Shown here: positions 1 through 7,958 of the stretch, piece by piece
Position numbering within the stretch: position 1 is the stretch's first letter
Layout: every line of letters begins with the position of its first letter
Assembly: GCA_030696545.1 (NCBI GenBank)
Contig: JAUYSA010000106.1
Location: 1-23,842, forward strand
Direction: 5' to 3'
DNA from: Hyphomonadaceae bacterium
GTDB taxonomy: Bacteria > Pseudomonadota > Alphaproteobacteria > Caulobacterales > Hyphomonadaceae
Length of the DNA stretch: 23,842 nucleotides
Made by a program: the position numbers and the translations under genes
Notes under the pieces: model-generated
The model's input: only the letters and a program-made list of their open reading frames with translations
Told to the model about the DNA's origin: nothing
Database searches by the model: none

Positions 1-509
1 CGCGGACGGTCCATCTTGAGAATGGCGAACGGCTGCATCATGCCCATGAGCGGGCCGACATCGCGGATCGGACGGATGTCCACTTGTGAACCAGGAAGGA
101 AGGCGTTGACGCCGCCGAGGTCGACCGTGAAGCCGCCTTTGACACGGCCGACGATGGCGCCTTTGACGGTCTCTTTTTTCTCGTGAACGCGCTCGAGGCG
201 GGTCCAGGCTTCTTCACGCTTCGCCTTGTCGCGCGACAGGACTGCGTCACCGAGCGCATTCTCGATGCGCTCCAGGTAAACTTCGACGATAGAGCCGACG
301 GTCGGCTGCGTTTCGTCCTGGCTGAATTCTTTGGTGGGTATGCGGCCTTCGGTCTTGAGGCCAACGTCGACAGTGATGAAGTCGCTTCCAACCGCTGTGA
401 CCGTGGCTTCGACAACGCGGCCCTCGATCATGTTGGCGCCGGCAAAGCTCTCTTCAAAAAGAGCGGCAAAATCATCGGTGGTGGGGTTCATCGTAGCTGT
501 GGCAGGCAT
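1..509 (-). CDS. rpsA: 30S ribosomal protein S1, N-terminal part (runs off the left edge)
   Basis: Ribosomal protein S1 binds mRNA on the small subunit and helps initiation on structured or weak-SD messages. The visible 169 codons begin MPATATMNPTTDDFAALFEES and contain a first S1 fold (about residues 28-95, with GRVVEATVTAVGSDFITVDVG) and most of a second (about 115-169, with GAIVGRVKGGFTVDLGGVNA). The remaining S1 repeats lie outside the window. I chose the ATG at 509 because GGAG lies 5 bases upstream; an in-frame ATG at 491 is the alternative. A candidate promoter lies at 686-714, implying a leader of roughly 170 bases with small hairpins (564-578, 544-557), which would suit the autogenous control known for S1; that last point is inference. 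In many alphaproteobacteria rpsA follows cmk directly; here two opposite-strand genes separate them. Confidence 0.95.
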   Translation of the reverse strand, partial: MPATATMNPTTDDFAALFEESFAGANMIEGRVVEATVTAVGSDFITVDVGLKTEGRIPTKEFSQDETQPTVGSIVEVYLERIENALGDAVLSRDKAKREEAWTRLERVHEKKETVKGAIVGRVKGGFTVDLGGVNAFLPGSQVDIRPIRDVGPLMGMMQPFAILKMDRP

Positions 510-685
510 CAAGGCTCCAAAAGGGTTCGTCGTTACGGGCCAACCGGCTCATCCGGCGGACTGGCCGCACAATGCGGCGTTGTCGTGAAGTCAGCAGGCC
601 GGCTTCTTATGAGAAAGCCCCCAGGCCGCCGGATCATTCCTTGCCGGAATTACCGCGAAAGCCGGGTTGTCCACAGACGGGCGGG

Positions 686-714
686 TTAATGAGCGTCCAG
701 CCCCCGAAAGTCAA
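686..714 (-). promoter_or_regulatory. candidate sigma-70-type promoter of rpsA
   Basis: Read on the minus strand, TTGACT (709-714) and CATTAA (686-691) are separated by exactly 17 bases, a good match to housekeeping -35/-10 boxes, about 175 bases upstream of the rpsA ATG. It points at rpsA, whose usual cotranscription with cmk is not possible here. Predicted by eye only. Confidence 0.45.
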
Positions 715-783
715 GCTTGGGGGGCGCCCATTGCCCGGGCATGCCCCCTATATAGGTGGCTCACGGGGCCCGGGAGCACTTGT

Positions 784-1638
784 ATGAAATCCATCGTCGT
801 CACCGGCGCATCCACCGGCATTGGCTGGGGTTGCGTCAAATTTCTGACGGCCAAAGGCTTCCATGTCTTCGGCAGCGTCCGCAAACAGGCCGATGCCGAC
901 CGGCTCCAGAAGGAATTCGGCGCAAACTTCACGCCCCTGATCTTCGACGTTACCGATGAAGCCGCAGTCGCCGCTGGCGCGAAGACCGTCGCAGCCAAGC
1001 TCAACGGCCAGCCGCTTTTCGGCCTCGTCAACAATGCAGGCATCGCCAATCCCGGCCCCCTGCTACACCTCGACATCGCGGCCTTCCGCCAGCAGATGGA
1101 GGTCAACGTCACCGGCCAGCTCATCGTCACGCAGGCCTTCGCCCCGCTTCTGGGCGCCGCTCCCGACCGCAAGACCAGCACGCCCGGCCGCATCTGCATG
1201 ATGAGCTCGGTGGGCGGAAAGGTCGCCTCGCCCTTTCTCGGCCCGTACAGCGCCTCGAAGTTCGCGCTCGAAGGCCTCTCGGAATCCCTGCGCCGCGAAC
1301 TGATCATCTACGGCGTCGACGTGATCATCATCGCCCCCGGCGCCATCGCGACCCCGATCTGGGACAAGGCCGACGCCCTCGACGTTTCTCGGTATGCCAA
1401 CACGCCTTACAAGGCGTCGCTCGACCTTGTGAAGAAATACATGGTCGGTCTCGGCCAGAAGGGCCTGCCGCCCGAACGCATCGGCGAGGTCGTCCACACC
1501 GCCCTCACCGCGCCCACGCCCAAGACACGCTACATCGTCACCCCCGAACCCCTCACCAACTGGCTCGGCAACAACCTGCCCAAACGGATGCTGGACTCCA
1601 CCATCGCAAAGCGGCTTGGCCTGACACGACAGGCGTAG
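784..1638 (+). CDS. SDR family NAD(P)-dependent oxidoreductase
   Basis: A classical short-chain dehydrogenase/reductase of 284 residues. It shows the glycine-rich cofactor motif TGASTGIG at residues 7-14, NNAG at 83-86, catalytic serine around 141-142 and YSASK at 155-159, in the standard order. The 250-residue core is followed by an extended C-terminus as in retinol-dehydrogenase-like SDRs; the substrate cannot be read from sequence. The ATG at 784 is chosen because it places the Rossmann beta strand at the very N-terminus (MKSIVVTGAS) and has GGGAG upstream; the reading frame is open further upstream to 667 but that part is not protein-like. It is followed after 55 bases by a serine hydrolase gene on the same strand, so the two may be cotranscribed. 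Its GC-rich codon use matches the core genes. Confidence 0.9.
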   Translation: MKSIVVTGASTGIGWGCVKFLTAKGFHVFGSVRKQADADRLQKEFGANFTPLIFDVTDEAAVAAGAKTVAAKLNGQPLFGLVNNAGIANPGPLLHLDIAAFRQQMEVNVTGQLIVTQAFAPLLGAAPDRKTSTPGRICMMSSVGGKVASPFLGPYSASKFALEGLSESLRRELIIYGVDVIIIAPGAIATPIWDKADALDVSRYANTPYKASLDLVKKYMVGLGQKGLPPERIGEVVHTALTAPTPKTRYIVTPEPLTNWLGNNLPKRMLDSTIAKRLGLTRQA

Positions 1639-1693
1639 CGAGAATATGCGCCACGCTTGAACCCCAGACCAACCCGGCCCTATCCTGAGCGTC

Positions 1694-2833
1694 ATGACAA
1701 ACCTCACCCAGCGCATCGACGCCGCCGTCCAGTCCGCCCTCGACCAGAAGCGCATCGTCGGCGCGGTCATTGCCGTGATGCAGGATGGCGACCTCGCCCA
1801 TCTTAAGGCTTACGGCCAGTCGGATCGCGAAGCCGGCGTCCCGATGAAGACCGACGCCCTCTTCCGTCTGGCCTCGATCACCAAGCCGATCGTCACAGCC
1901 GCCGCGATGCGCATGATCGAACTCGGCAAGCTCTCGCTTGACGCCGCCGTCACCGACTTCTTCCCGGACTTCAAGCCGAAAGCGCCTGATGGCTCGACCC
2001 CGACCATCACCATCCGCCACCTGCTCACCCACACATCCGGCCTGTCCTACGATTTCCTCCAGCCGGAAAGCGGCCCCTACAACACGCTGAAAGTCTCGGC
2101 CGGCATCGATGGCGACATCACGATGGAGGAAAACTTCGGCCGCATGGTGCAGGCCGGCCTCACCTTCCCGCCCGGCGCTGCCTGGCTCTACTCTGTCGCC
2201 ATCGACGTGCTCGGCGCCATTCTCGCGAAGATCGAAGGCACGGACGTTGAAGGCGCCGTCAAGAAATACGTCACCGGCCCGCTCGCCATGAACGACACAT
2301 CGTTTTTCGTCACAGACCCCGCGCGCCTCGTGCAGCCTTATTCCAACGCCAGTCCCGAACCCGTCCCCATCGGCGACAACTTCAAGCAGTATTTCGTCCC
2401 CGGCTGCGCTCCGATCAATCTGGGCACCTCGCGCGCCTTCAACCGCAATGCCTTCCAGGGAGGCGGCGGATGCATGAACGGCACGTCGACCGACATCGTG
2501 CGCTTCCTCGACACGATCCGCGCCGGCGGCGATCCGATCCTGTCGCGGGAAACAACGCAGGCGATGATGTCGAACCAGATCGGCCCGCTGCGCATCATCT
2601 TCGATCCCACCGGAAACACCGCCTTCGGCTTCGGCGGCTCGATCCTGCTCGACCCCGCGAAATCAGGCTCATTCCTGTCGCCCGGCACATGGCAATGGGG
2701 CGGCGTCTGGGGCCATTCCTGGCATGTGGACCCGGTGCGCAAGCTCACCATCGTGAACCTCACCAACACAACGCTCGAAGGCATGGCCGGCCAACTCGTC
2801 CGCGACGTGCAGCAGGCAGCGGTCGGCGGCTGA
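1694..2833 (+). CDS. serine hydrolase of the class C beta-lactamase / esterase family
   Basis: 379 residues with the beta-lactamase-related fold. The nucleophile motif SxxK is SITK at residues 61-64, followed by RHLLTHTSGL (108-117), a family hallmark. The second motif is Tyr166-Ser-Val (YSV), the Y-x-x version common in EstB-type esterases rather than the YxN of true AmpC. Near the C-terminus WGHSWH stands where the KTG/HxG motif is expected. No signal peptide is visible, so a cytoplasmic esterase or peptidase-like enzyme is more likely than a periplasmic beta-lactamase. It lies 55 bases downstream of the SDR gene and probably shares its transcript. The substrate is unknown; I would not call it a resistance gene. 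Confidence 0.88.
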   Translation: MTNLTQRIDAAVQSALDQKRIVGAVIAVMQDGDLAHLKAYGQSDREAGVPMKTDALFRLASITKPIVTAAAMRMIELGKLSLDAAVTDFFPDFKPKAPDGSTPTITIRHLLTHTSGLSYDFLQPESGPYNTLKVSAGIDGDITMEENFGRMVQAGLTFPPGAAWLYSVAIDVLGAILAKIEGTDVEGAVKKYVTGPLAMNDTSFFVTDPARLVQPYSNASPEPVPIGDNFKQYFVPGCAPINLGTSRAFNRNAFQGGGGCMNGTSTDIVRFLDTIRAGGDPILSRETTQAMMSNQIGPLRIIFDPTGNTAFGFGGSILLDPAKSGSFLSPGTWQWGGVWGHSWHVDPVRKLTIVNLTNTTLEGMAGQLVRDVQQAAVGG

Positions 2834-2862
2834 AGCCGGAAATGGAAGCGGGCCCATCAGGG

Positions 2863-2894
2863 TCCGCGTTCCCCGCGCAGGCGGGGATCCAGTC
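2863..2894. repeat. REP-like palindromic intergenic element, possibly acting as terminator
   Basis: CCCCGC (2871-2876), loop GCAG, GCGGGG (2881-2886), flanked by TCCGCGTT and ATCCAGTC. I recognise this as a widespread dispersed intergenic palindrome of GC-rich proteobacteria, often mistranslated as PAQAGIQS. It sits between the convergent ends of the serine hydrolase and cmk genes, where it may end or stabilise both transcripts. Only this one copy is present in the window. Confidence 0.6.
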
Positions 2895-2911
2895 TTGCTG
2901 AAGAAAAGCGG

Positions 2912-3595
2912 CTAGCCCTTTGGCTTCTTCGCAACCGCCTTAGCTGCGGCCTTCTTCGCAGCAGGCTTCGGCTTACCGCGATGCTCTTCAACGATCTCGA
3001 CGGCCTTCGCGAAACATTCGTCCGGCGTCAAAGCAGTCGTCTCGAGCCAGATCGCATCATCCGCCGGTTTCATCGGCGCATCCGCACGCCCGGCATCCCG
3101 TGCGTCGCGTTCCTTGAGCTGCATCAGAACGCCGTGCTCGGTCACATCTTCCTTCATGCCAGACAGCTCAAGAAACCGCCGCCGTGCGCGTTCCTCAACC
3201 GACGCATCGACCCACAGCTTCACATCCGCATCCGGCGCAATCACCGTGCCGATGTCCCGCCCGTCCAGAACCGCGCCGCCCTTCTGGTTCGCGAATTTCC
3301 GCTGCAGCTCGAACAAAGCCCGCCGCACCGCTCCCAGCGACGCCACCACCGAAGCCGCCGCGCCAACACTCGCGCCCCGTAACTCGCGCTCATCGAACTC
3401 TGACAGTTCCACATGCGCCGCCAGCAGCGCGCATTCGCGCTCGTCGCTAAAATCTATGCCCTTGTTGATCGCTGACGCCGCAACCGCCCGGTACAGCAGC
3501 CCCGTATCCATGTGCGGCAGCTTGTAATGCGCCGCCAGCCGCTTCGCGAGCGTGCCCTTGCCCGAAGATGTCGTGCCGTCGATCGCGATGATCAT
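2912..3595 (-). CDS. cmk: (d)CMP kinase
   Basis: Cytidylate kinase phosphorylates CMP and dCMP with ATP in pyrimidine nucleotide synthesis. The 227-residue product starts MIIAIDGTTSSGKGTLAKRL, with the P-loop GTTSSGKGT at residues 7-15, then LPHMDTGLLYRAVA for monophosphate binding and LDGRDIGTVIAPDADVKLWV further on. An unusual feature is a C-terminal tail of about 20 residues rich in Lys, Ala and Pro (GKPKPAAKKAAAKAVAKKPKG) beyond the normal kinase end; its role is unknown. The ATG overlaps the aroA stop by 4 bases (ATGA), so translation is probably coupled to aroA. Downstream lies the convergent serine hydrolase gene. Confidence 0.96.
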   Translation of the reverse strand: MIIAIDGTTSSGKGTLAKRLAAHYKLPHMDTGLLYRAVAASAINKGIDFSDERECALLAAHVELSEFDERELRGASVGAAASVVASLGAVRRALFELQRKFANQKGGAVLDGRDIGTVIAPDADVKLWVDASVEERARRRFLELSGMKEDVTEHGVLMQLKERDARDAGRADAPMKPADDAIWLETTALTPDECFAKAVEIVEEHRGKPKPAAKKAAAKAVAKKPKG

Positions 3596-4914
3596 GCCGT
3601 CACCACATCGGCCCCCAGCGTTGCCATATGGCCGAAGAATTCCGGATACGATGTGGCGATCATTGCAATGTCGTCGACCGTCACCAGATCCTTGGCGGCC
3701 GAACCCATCACCAGCGCCGACATGGCGATGCGGTGGTCGTGCCGCGCTTCAACGGTTCCACCGCCTGAAACCCCGCGAGGTCCGCGCCCCGTCACGATGA
3801 AGCCATCCGGCAGCTCTTCCACCTCGACGCCGTTCACGGCGAGCATCGCGCAGATCGCCTTGATGCGATCGCTTTCCTTCACCCGCAGCTCCGCCGCGCC
3901 GGTCACTGTCGTTTTGCCGTCCGCGAAGGCCGCCAGCACCGCGAAGATCGGCAACTCGTCGATCATTGACGGCACCAGCGCCGGATCAAGCGACACGCCG
4001 CGCAGCCGCGATGGCGCTGCGATCACCCGAACAGTATCCTCGCCTGTCGCCTGCCCGTCTTCTTCCGTGCGCAGATCCGCGCCCATCGCCTTGGCTGCAT
4101 CGATGAAGCCGGTCCGCGTGCGGTTATCCAGCATGCCCGTCACGCTCGCTCCGCCCTCTCCGGCGATCAGCGCCATGGCGAGCGCGAACGCGGCCGAAGA
4201 TGGGTCGCCCGCAACCTCGGCCTTCAACGCCTTCAGCATCTGCCCGCCTCGCACCGAAACCACCGGCCCGCCGTGGACACGTTCTTCAACGCCAACCTCC
4301 ACGCCGAATGCGCGCAGCATCCGTTCGGTATGGTCGCGTGTCGCTTCCTTCTCTTCAACGATGGTAACGCCATCCGCCCGCAGGCCTGCGAGCATGATCG
4401 CGGACTTCACCTGCGCCGAAGCTTCGGGCGGCGCATACCGGATGGCCTTCAGGTTTCCGCCGCGGATCACCGCCGGCAACCGCCCGCCAGTCGCTGTCTC
4501 GGCCGTCACGCCCATCTCACGCAGCGGCTTCAGAACCCGCTCCATCGGCCGCGACGACAGCGACGCGTCGCCCACGAAGCGAGCGGTGACGTCATGGCCG
4601 CCCACCAGACCCATCATCAGACGCGCGCCGGTGCCGGAATTGCCAAAGTCGAGATCGGCGGCCGGGGTCGAGAACCCTTTGGCCCCCACGCCCTCGATCG
4701 TCCAGGCGCCAGGCCCTGTGCGTTCCACGCCCGCGCCAAGCGCTTTCACGGCCTTGGCGGTGTTGAGCACATCCTCCCCTTCCAGCAGCCCGGTGACTGT
4801 CGATTCGCCTTGCGCCACAGCGGCCATCATGACAGCGCGATGCGAGCAGGATTTATCGCCCGGCGCCCTGACCGATCCCGCGATCTGGCTGACAGGTCTT
4901 GAGATCGCACGCAT
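3592..4914 (-). CDS. aroA: 3-phosphoshikimate 1-carboxyvinyltransferase (EPSP synthase)
   Basis: EPSP synthase joins shikimate-3-phosphate and phosphoenolpyruvate in aromatic amino acid synthesis. From this ATG the protein has 440 residues, the usual length. Visible motifs are APGDKSCSHR (17-26), DFGNSGTGARLMMGLVGG (89-106), SAQVKSA, TRDHTERML, ELRVKESDR and DHRIAMS. The overall pattern (long insert-type loops, RLMMGLVG, MIATSYPEF) resembles the class II enzymes such as the Agrobacterium CP4 type. However, the residue matching CP4 Ala100 is Gly94 here, the ancestral residue of glyphosate-sensitive enzymes. The start is uncertain: the frame is open to a GTG at 4965 with GGAG 4 bases upstream and an ATG at 4953; I chose 4914 because the family usually has about 20-28 residues before the GDKS lysine. 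It overlaps cmk by 4 bases. Confidence 0.95.
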   Translation of the reverse strand: MRAISRPVSQIAGSVRAPGDKSCSHRAVMMAAVAQGESTVTGLLEGEDVLNTAKAVKALGAGVERTGPGAWTIEGVGAKGFSTPAADLDFGNSGTGARLMMGLVGGHDVTARFVGDASLSSRPMERVLKPLREMGVTAETATGGRLPAVIRGGNLKAIRYAPPEASAQVKSAIMLAGLRADGVTIVEEKEATRDHTERMLRAFGVEVGVEERVHGGPVVSVRGGQMLKALKAEVAGDPSSAAFALAMALIAGEGGASVTGMLDNRTRTGFIDAAKAMGADLRTEEDGQATGEDTVRVIAAPSRLRGVSLDPALVPSMIDELPIFAVLAAFADGKTTVTGAAELRVKESDRIKAICAMLAVNGVEVEELPDGFIVTGRGPRGVSGGGTVEARHDHRIAMSALVMGSAAKDLVTVDDIAMIATSYPEFFGHMATLGADVVTA

Positions 4915-5042
4915 GGGTTTCAAGTGCGCCTTTTTCGGGCTTGTGGACAGCATCACCGAAGTCACTGGACTCCGTGAAACATGGGCGCTTTACAGGTTCG
5001 CACAGACATGGCAAGCGCCCGACCCAAGCATGGGGAAACACC

Positions 5043-5576
<534 letters not shown>

Positions 5577-5598
5577 TTCCCGCCTCCAGCAACAAAAC

Positions 5599-5631
5599 AA
5601 AACGGCCCGCGATCACCTCGCGGGCCGTTTT
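5599..5631. terminator. perfect 13-bp bidirectional intrinsic terminator
   Basis: AAAACGGCCCGCG (5599-5611), a 7-base loop, then CGCGGGCCGTTTT (5619-5631): perfect complementarity with A-run and T-run on both sides, so it functions in either direction. It ends the acidic protein transcript on the plus strand and would stop the minus-strand tRNA-Ala transcript. Confidence 0.92.
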
Positions 5632-5690
5632 CGTTGTGACAAAGCCGCTGGTGCGACCCGGCATTTCGTCTTGCGAAATCAGGAGGGAAT

Positions 5691-5766
<76 letters not shown>

Positions 5767-5823
5767 ACTTCCGTGGTCCGAGCGCCAACCCCGAGAGGTC
5801 AGCCCCGATTTGGGAGCGCGTTG

Positions 5824-5850
5824 CTTATACTGCAGCTACGCGCTGATCAA
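5824..5850 (-). promoter_or_regulatory. candidate promoter of tRNA-Ala
   Basis: On the minus strand TTGATC (5845-5850) and TATAAG (5824-5829) are spaced by 15 bases, slightly short, followed by a GC-rich discriminator as is typical of stringently controlled stable RNA promoters. It lies about 58 bases upstream of the mature tRNA end. Confidence 0.4.
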
Positions 5851-5873
5851 GCGGGGAAAAGCAAGGACGGAGA

Positions 5874-6578
5874 ATGGCTGAAATACTGACCTTTTTGCCC
5901 GGAACGATGTGCGATGAGCGCATCTGGCGCCCTGTCCGGCAAAGGCTGGAGCCCCGGTTTTCCACCGATTACGTCGCGATCGAATCCGAAGCGACTCGCG
6001 CCGGCATGCTCGGCCTGATCCATTCCGCCGCCTCCACGGGCGACCCGCTTCATCTCGTCGCGTTCTCGATGGGCGGCTATCTGGCCCTGGAATACGCGCT
6101 GGATAACCCCGGCCGGGTCGCGTCGCTTATCACGGTGGCGTCCTCCGCCTTCGGCCTCACCGAAGAGGAAGCTGCCGAACGGGTGCGGGCCTTGGATCTG
6201 CTTGCAAAGCACGATTACCGGGGCATTCCGCCCGCTCGCGTCAACCAGTTCGTCCACCCGTCCCACCAGCAGGACCCCGCAGTCGTAGATGTCATCCGCG
6301 CGATGGACCGCGACCTGGGGAAGCCTGTATTGATGGCTCAATTGAAGGAAACCAGCACGCGAACCTCGCTGGCCCCGCGCCTTTCGGAACTTGATATCCC
6401 GGCAATGCTGATCGGCGCCGACAGCGACCCGTTGGTGCCCTGGACCTCAATTGACCTGATGTCGGCATCCATTCCGGGCGCAAAGGCCATCAAGGCAAAG
6501 AACGCCGGTCACATGATCCCGCTTGAACAGCCAGACTGGCTGGCAGCCCGCATCGCGGAGTTTCATCACTCGAGCTGA
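5874..6578 (+). CDS. alpha/beta hydrolase
   Basis: A compact 234-residue alpha/beta-hydrolase fold protein without a signal peptide. The nucleophile elbow is AFSMGG with Ser65; its first glycine is replaced by alanine (AxSxG). The acid is Asp183 or Asp185 in LIGADSDPLVP and the catalytic histidine is His213 in NAGHMIPLEQPDW, both in the expected places, so it should be active. The N-terminal LPGTMCDERIW carries the HG-type oxyanion loop region in altered form. Substrate unknown; the closest look is to small esterases or MenH-like hydrolases. The ATG at 5874 has GGACGGAGA immediately upstream. It is divergent from tRNA-Ala and its stop lies only 3 bases from the convergent ptsN stop, leaving no room for an independent terminator. 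Confidence 0.9.
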   Translation: MAEILTFLPGTMCDERIWRPVRQRLEPRFSTDYVAIESEATRAGMLGLIHSAASTGDPLHLVAFSMGGYLALEYALDNPGRVASLITVASSAFGLTEEEAAERVRALDLLAKHDYRGIPPARVNQFVHPSHQQDPAVVDVIRAMDRDLGKPVLMAQLKETSTRTSLAPRLSELDIPAMLIGADSDPLVPWTSIDLMSASIPGAKAIKAKNAGHMIPLEQPDWLAARIAEFHHSS

Positions 6579-6581
6579 CGC

Positions 6582-7064
6582 TCAGGCCGCGTTGATTGTC
6601 CGGTCAGGCGACAGGATTGCCAGCACGGCATCCGCGGTCTGCGCCTGACGCAGGGCAGATCGGACACGCTCCTGCCGGAATACACGCGCGGCGCGAGCCA
6701 GCGCCCGCAGATGATCCGCCCCAGCGTCTGTCGGCGCCAACAGCATGAACACCAGATCGGCCGGGCGTTCGTCGATCGCCTCGAAGTCAGCCGCCTCCTG
6801 CAGGCGGGCAAAGCCGCCAACAGGCTTTGACAGTGTCTCGATGCGCGCGTGAGGAATTGCGACGCCCTCCCCCACTCCGGTCGATCCCAGGCGCTCACGC
6901 TCCTGGACGGCCTCATGAACTTCACGGGGATCAAGGCCGAGCGCTCCGGCCATCATACTGGACATCTCGGCCAGCACCTGTCGGCGGCCTTTCCAGCGGG
7001 CGCGCGCGACGATTGCGTTGGGAAGAAGAAGGTCGCCGAGGCTGGTGATCACTGGCCCGCTCAT
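6582..7064 (-). CDS. ptsN: PTS IIA-like nitrogen-regulatory protein
   Basis: EIIA-Ntr, the output phosphocarrier of the nitrogen PTS, receives phosphate from NPr and regulates transporters and metabolism. The 160-residue product has the family layout: LGDLLLPNAIVARARWKGRRQVL at the start, the ERLGSTGVGEGVAIPHARI block with phosphorylatable His72, and VFMLLAPTDAGADHLRALARAARVF. The ATG at 7064 is preferred (GAGG 7 bases upstream) over an in-frame TTG at 7088. It lies downstream of rpoN and hpf on the same strand, its usual neighbours, but 185 bases separate it from hpf, with tandem repeats in between that may affect expression. Confidence 0.95.
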   Translation of the reverse strand: MSGPVITSLGDLLLPNAIVARARWKGRRQVLAEMSSMMAGALGLDPREVHEAVQERERLGSTGVGEGVAIPHARIETLSKPVGGFARLQEAADFEAIDERPADLVFMLLAPTDAGADHLRALARAARVFRQERVRSALRQAQTADAVLAILSPDRTINAA

Positions 7065-7213
7065 CAACGGACCTCGCCGGTCAGACAAAAACGATATGCC
7101 ATAACTCTACCGCACCCCTCCCGAGGGGACGCCCCGATACCCGATGAAGACGACCATACCGCAGTAACTCGCGAGATCGCCACCTGGTGTGCAGCCCAGT
7201 GGAAAAACATCTG

Positions 7214-7243
7214 CAAATTTTCAGCCGCCAGATTTTCAGCTGC
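7214..7243. repeat. two tandem 15-bp imperfect repeats between hpf and ptsN
   Basis: CAAATTTTCAGCCGC (7214-7228) is followed at once by CAGATTTTCAGCTGC (7229-7243), 13 of 15 identical. The pair lies just beyond the hpf stop codon and upstream of ptsN. It could be a regulator site or chance AT-rich duplication; nothing else supports a function. Confidence 0.5.
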
Positions 7244-7249
7244 GATGAA

Positions 7250-7846
7250 TCAGCTGTCCTTGCCGGGGTCAACCCAGCCGACATTACCGTCGGGACGGCG
7301 ATAAACCATGTTCAGGCTGCCATGAGCGGCATTCCGGAACAGGAGTGCCGGAGAATCGGCCAGTTCCAGCTGCATCACCGCCATGGAAACGGTCATCGTG
7401 CGAATTTTCGTGTCCGATTCCGCGACAATGGCAGGTGCATCCCCAGTCGCGTTTTCGGCGACTGCGTCCGCATCCGGCTCGTTCGTTTCATCGCGCGGCA
7501 GGATGATACGCTCAGCGGCTATTTCTGAATCGACGCCGGCGCCATTGCTGGCGCGGTGGTCGCGCAGACGGTTCTTGTAGCGGCGCACGCGCTTCTCGAT
7601 CTTGTCGAGCGCCATCTCGAACGCCTGATAACCATCGTCGCCCTCGCCATGCGCCTGCAGCGTTACGCCCGAGGGAAGGTGGATCGAGCAATCAACATTG
7701 AAGGCCCAGCCCGGCTTGGACACCGTCACGAACGCTTCGCCCGTGCGATTGAAATACTTGGAGACCCTGTTCTCCAGACCGAACGATATTCGTTCCTGCA
7801 GCGCGGCGCCGACTTCGATTTTCTTGCCTGCGATCTGGACTTGCAA
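7250..7846 (-). CDS. hpf: long-form ribosome hibernation promoting factor
   Basis: Long HPF dimerises 70S ribosomes into inactive 100S particles in stationary phase or stress. The 198-residue length marks the long form: an N-terminal HPF/YfiA domain (about 1-97, starting QVQIAGKKIEVGAALQERI and containing DKIEKRVRRYKNRLRDH), an acidic variable linker (about 100-140), and a C-terminal dimerisation domain (about 143-198, with MTVSMAVMQLELADSPALLFRNA and YRRPDGNVGWVDP). The start codon is TTG at 7846, supported by AAAGGAG 7 bases upstream and by the typical MQ(V/L)Q start of homologues. It lies 112 bases downstream of rpoN, the arrangement common in proteobacteria. Confidence 0.95.
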   Translation of the reverse strand: MQVQIAGKKIEVGAALQERISFGLENRVSKYFNRTGEAFVTVSKPGWAFNVDCSIHLPSGVTLQAHGEGDDGYQAFEMALDKIEKRVRRYKNRLRDHRASNGAGVDSEIAAERIILPRDETNEPDADAVAENATGDAPAIVAESDTKIRTMTVSMAVMQLELADSPALLFRNAAHGSLNMVYRRPDGNVGWVDPGKDS

Positions 7847-7958
7847 AAGGAAGCTCCTTTTCTGAGCTCTCGCGACGTGCGCGAAAACTACCCCGGCCTC
7901 TCAAATGTAAGTCTGTGACTGCCGGACACGAAGGTCAACGGCATGAAACGTGATCAGC

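Noticed and set aside
1694..2833. Beta-lactamase resistance gene
   Set aside because: The SxxK and YSx motifs fit esterase-type family members, there is no signal peptide, and the KTG motif is not seen.
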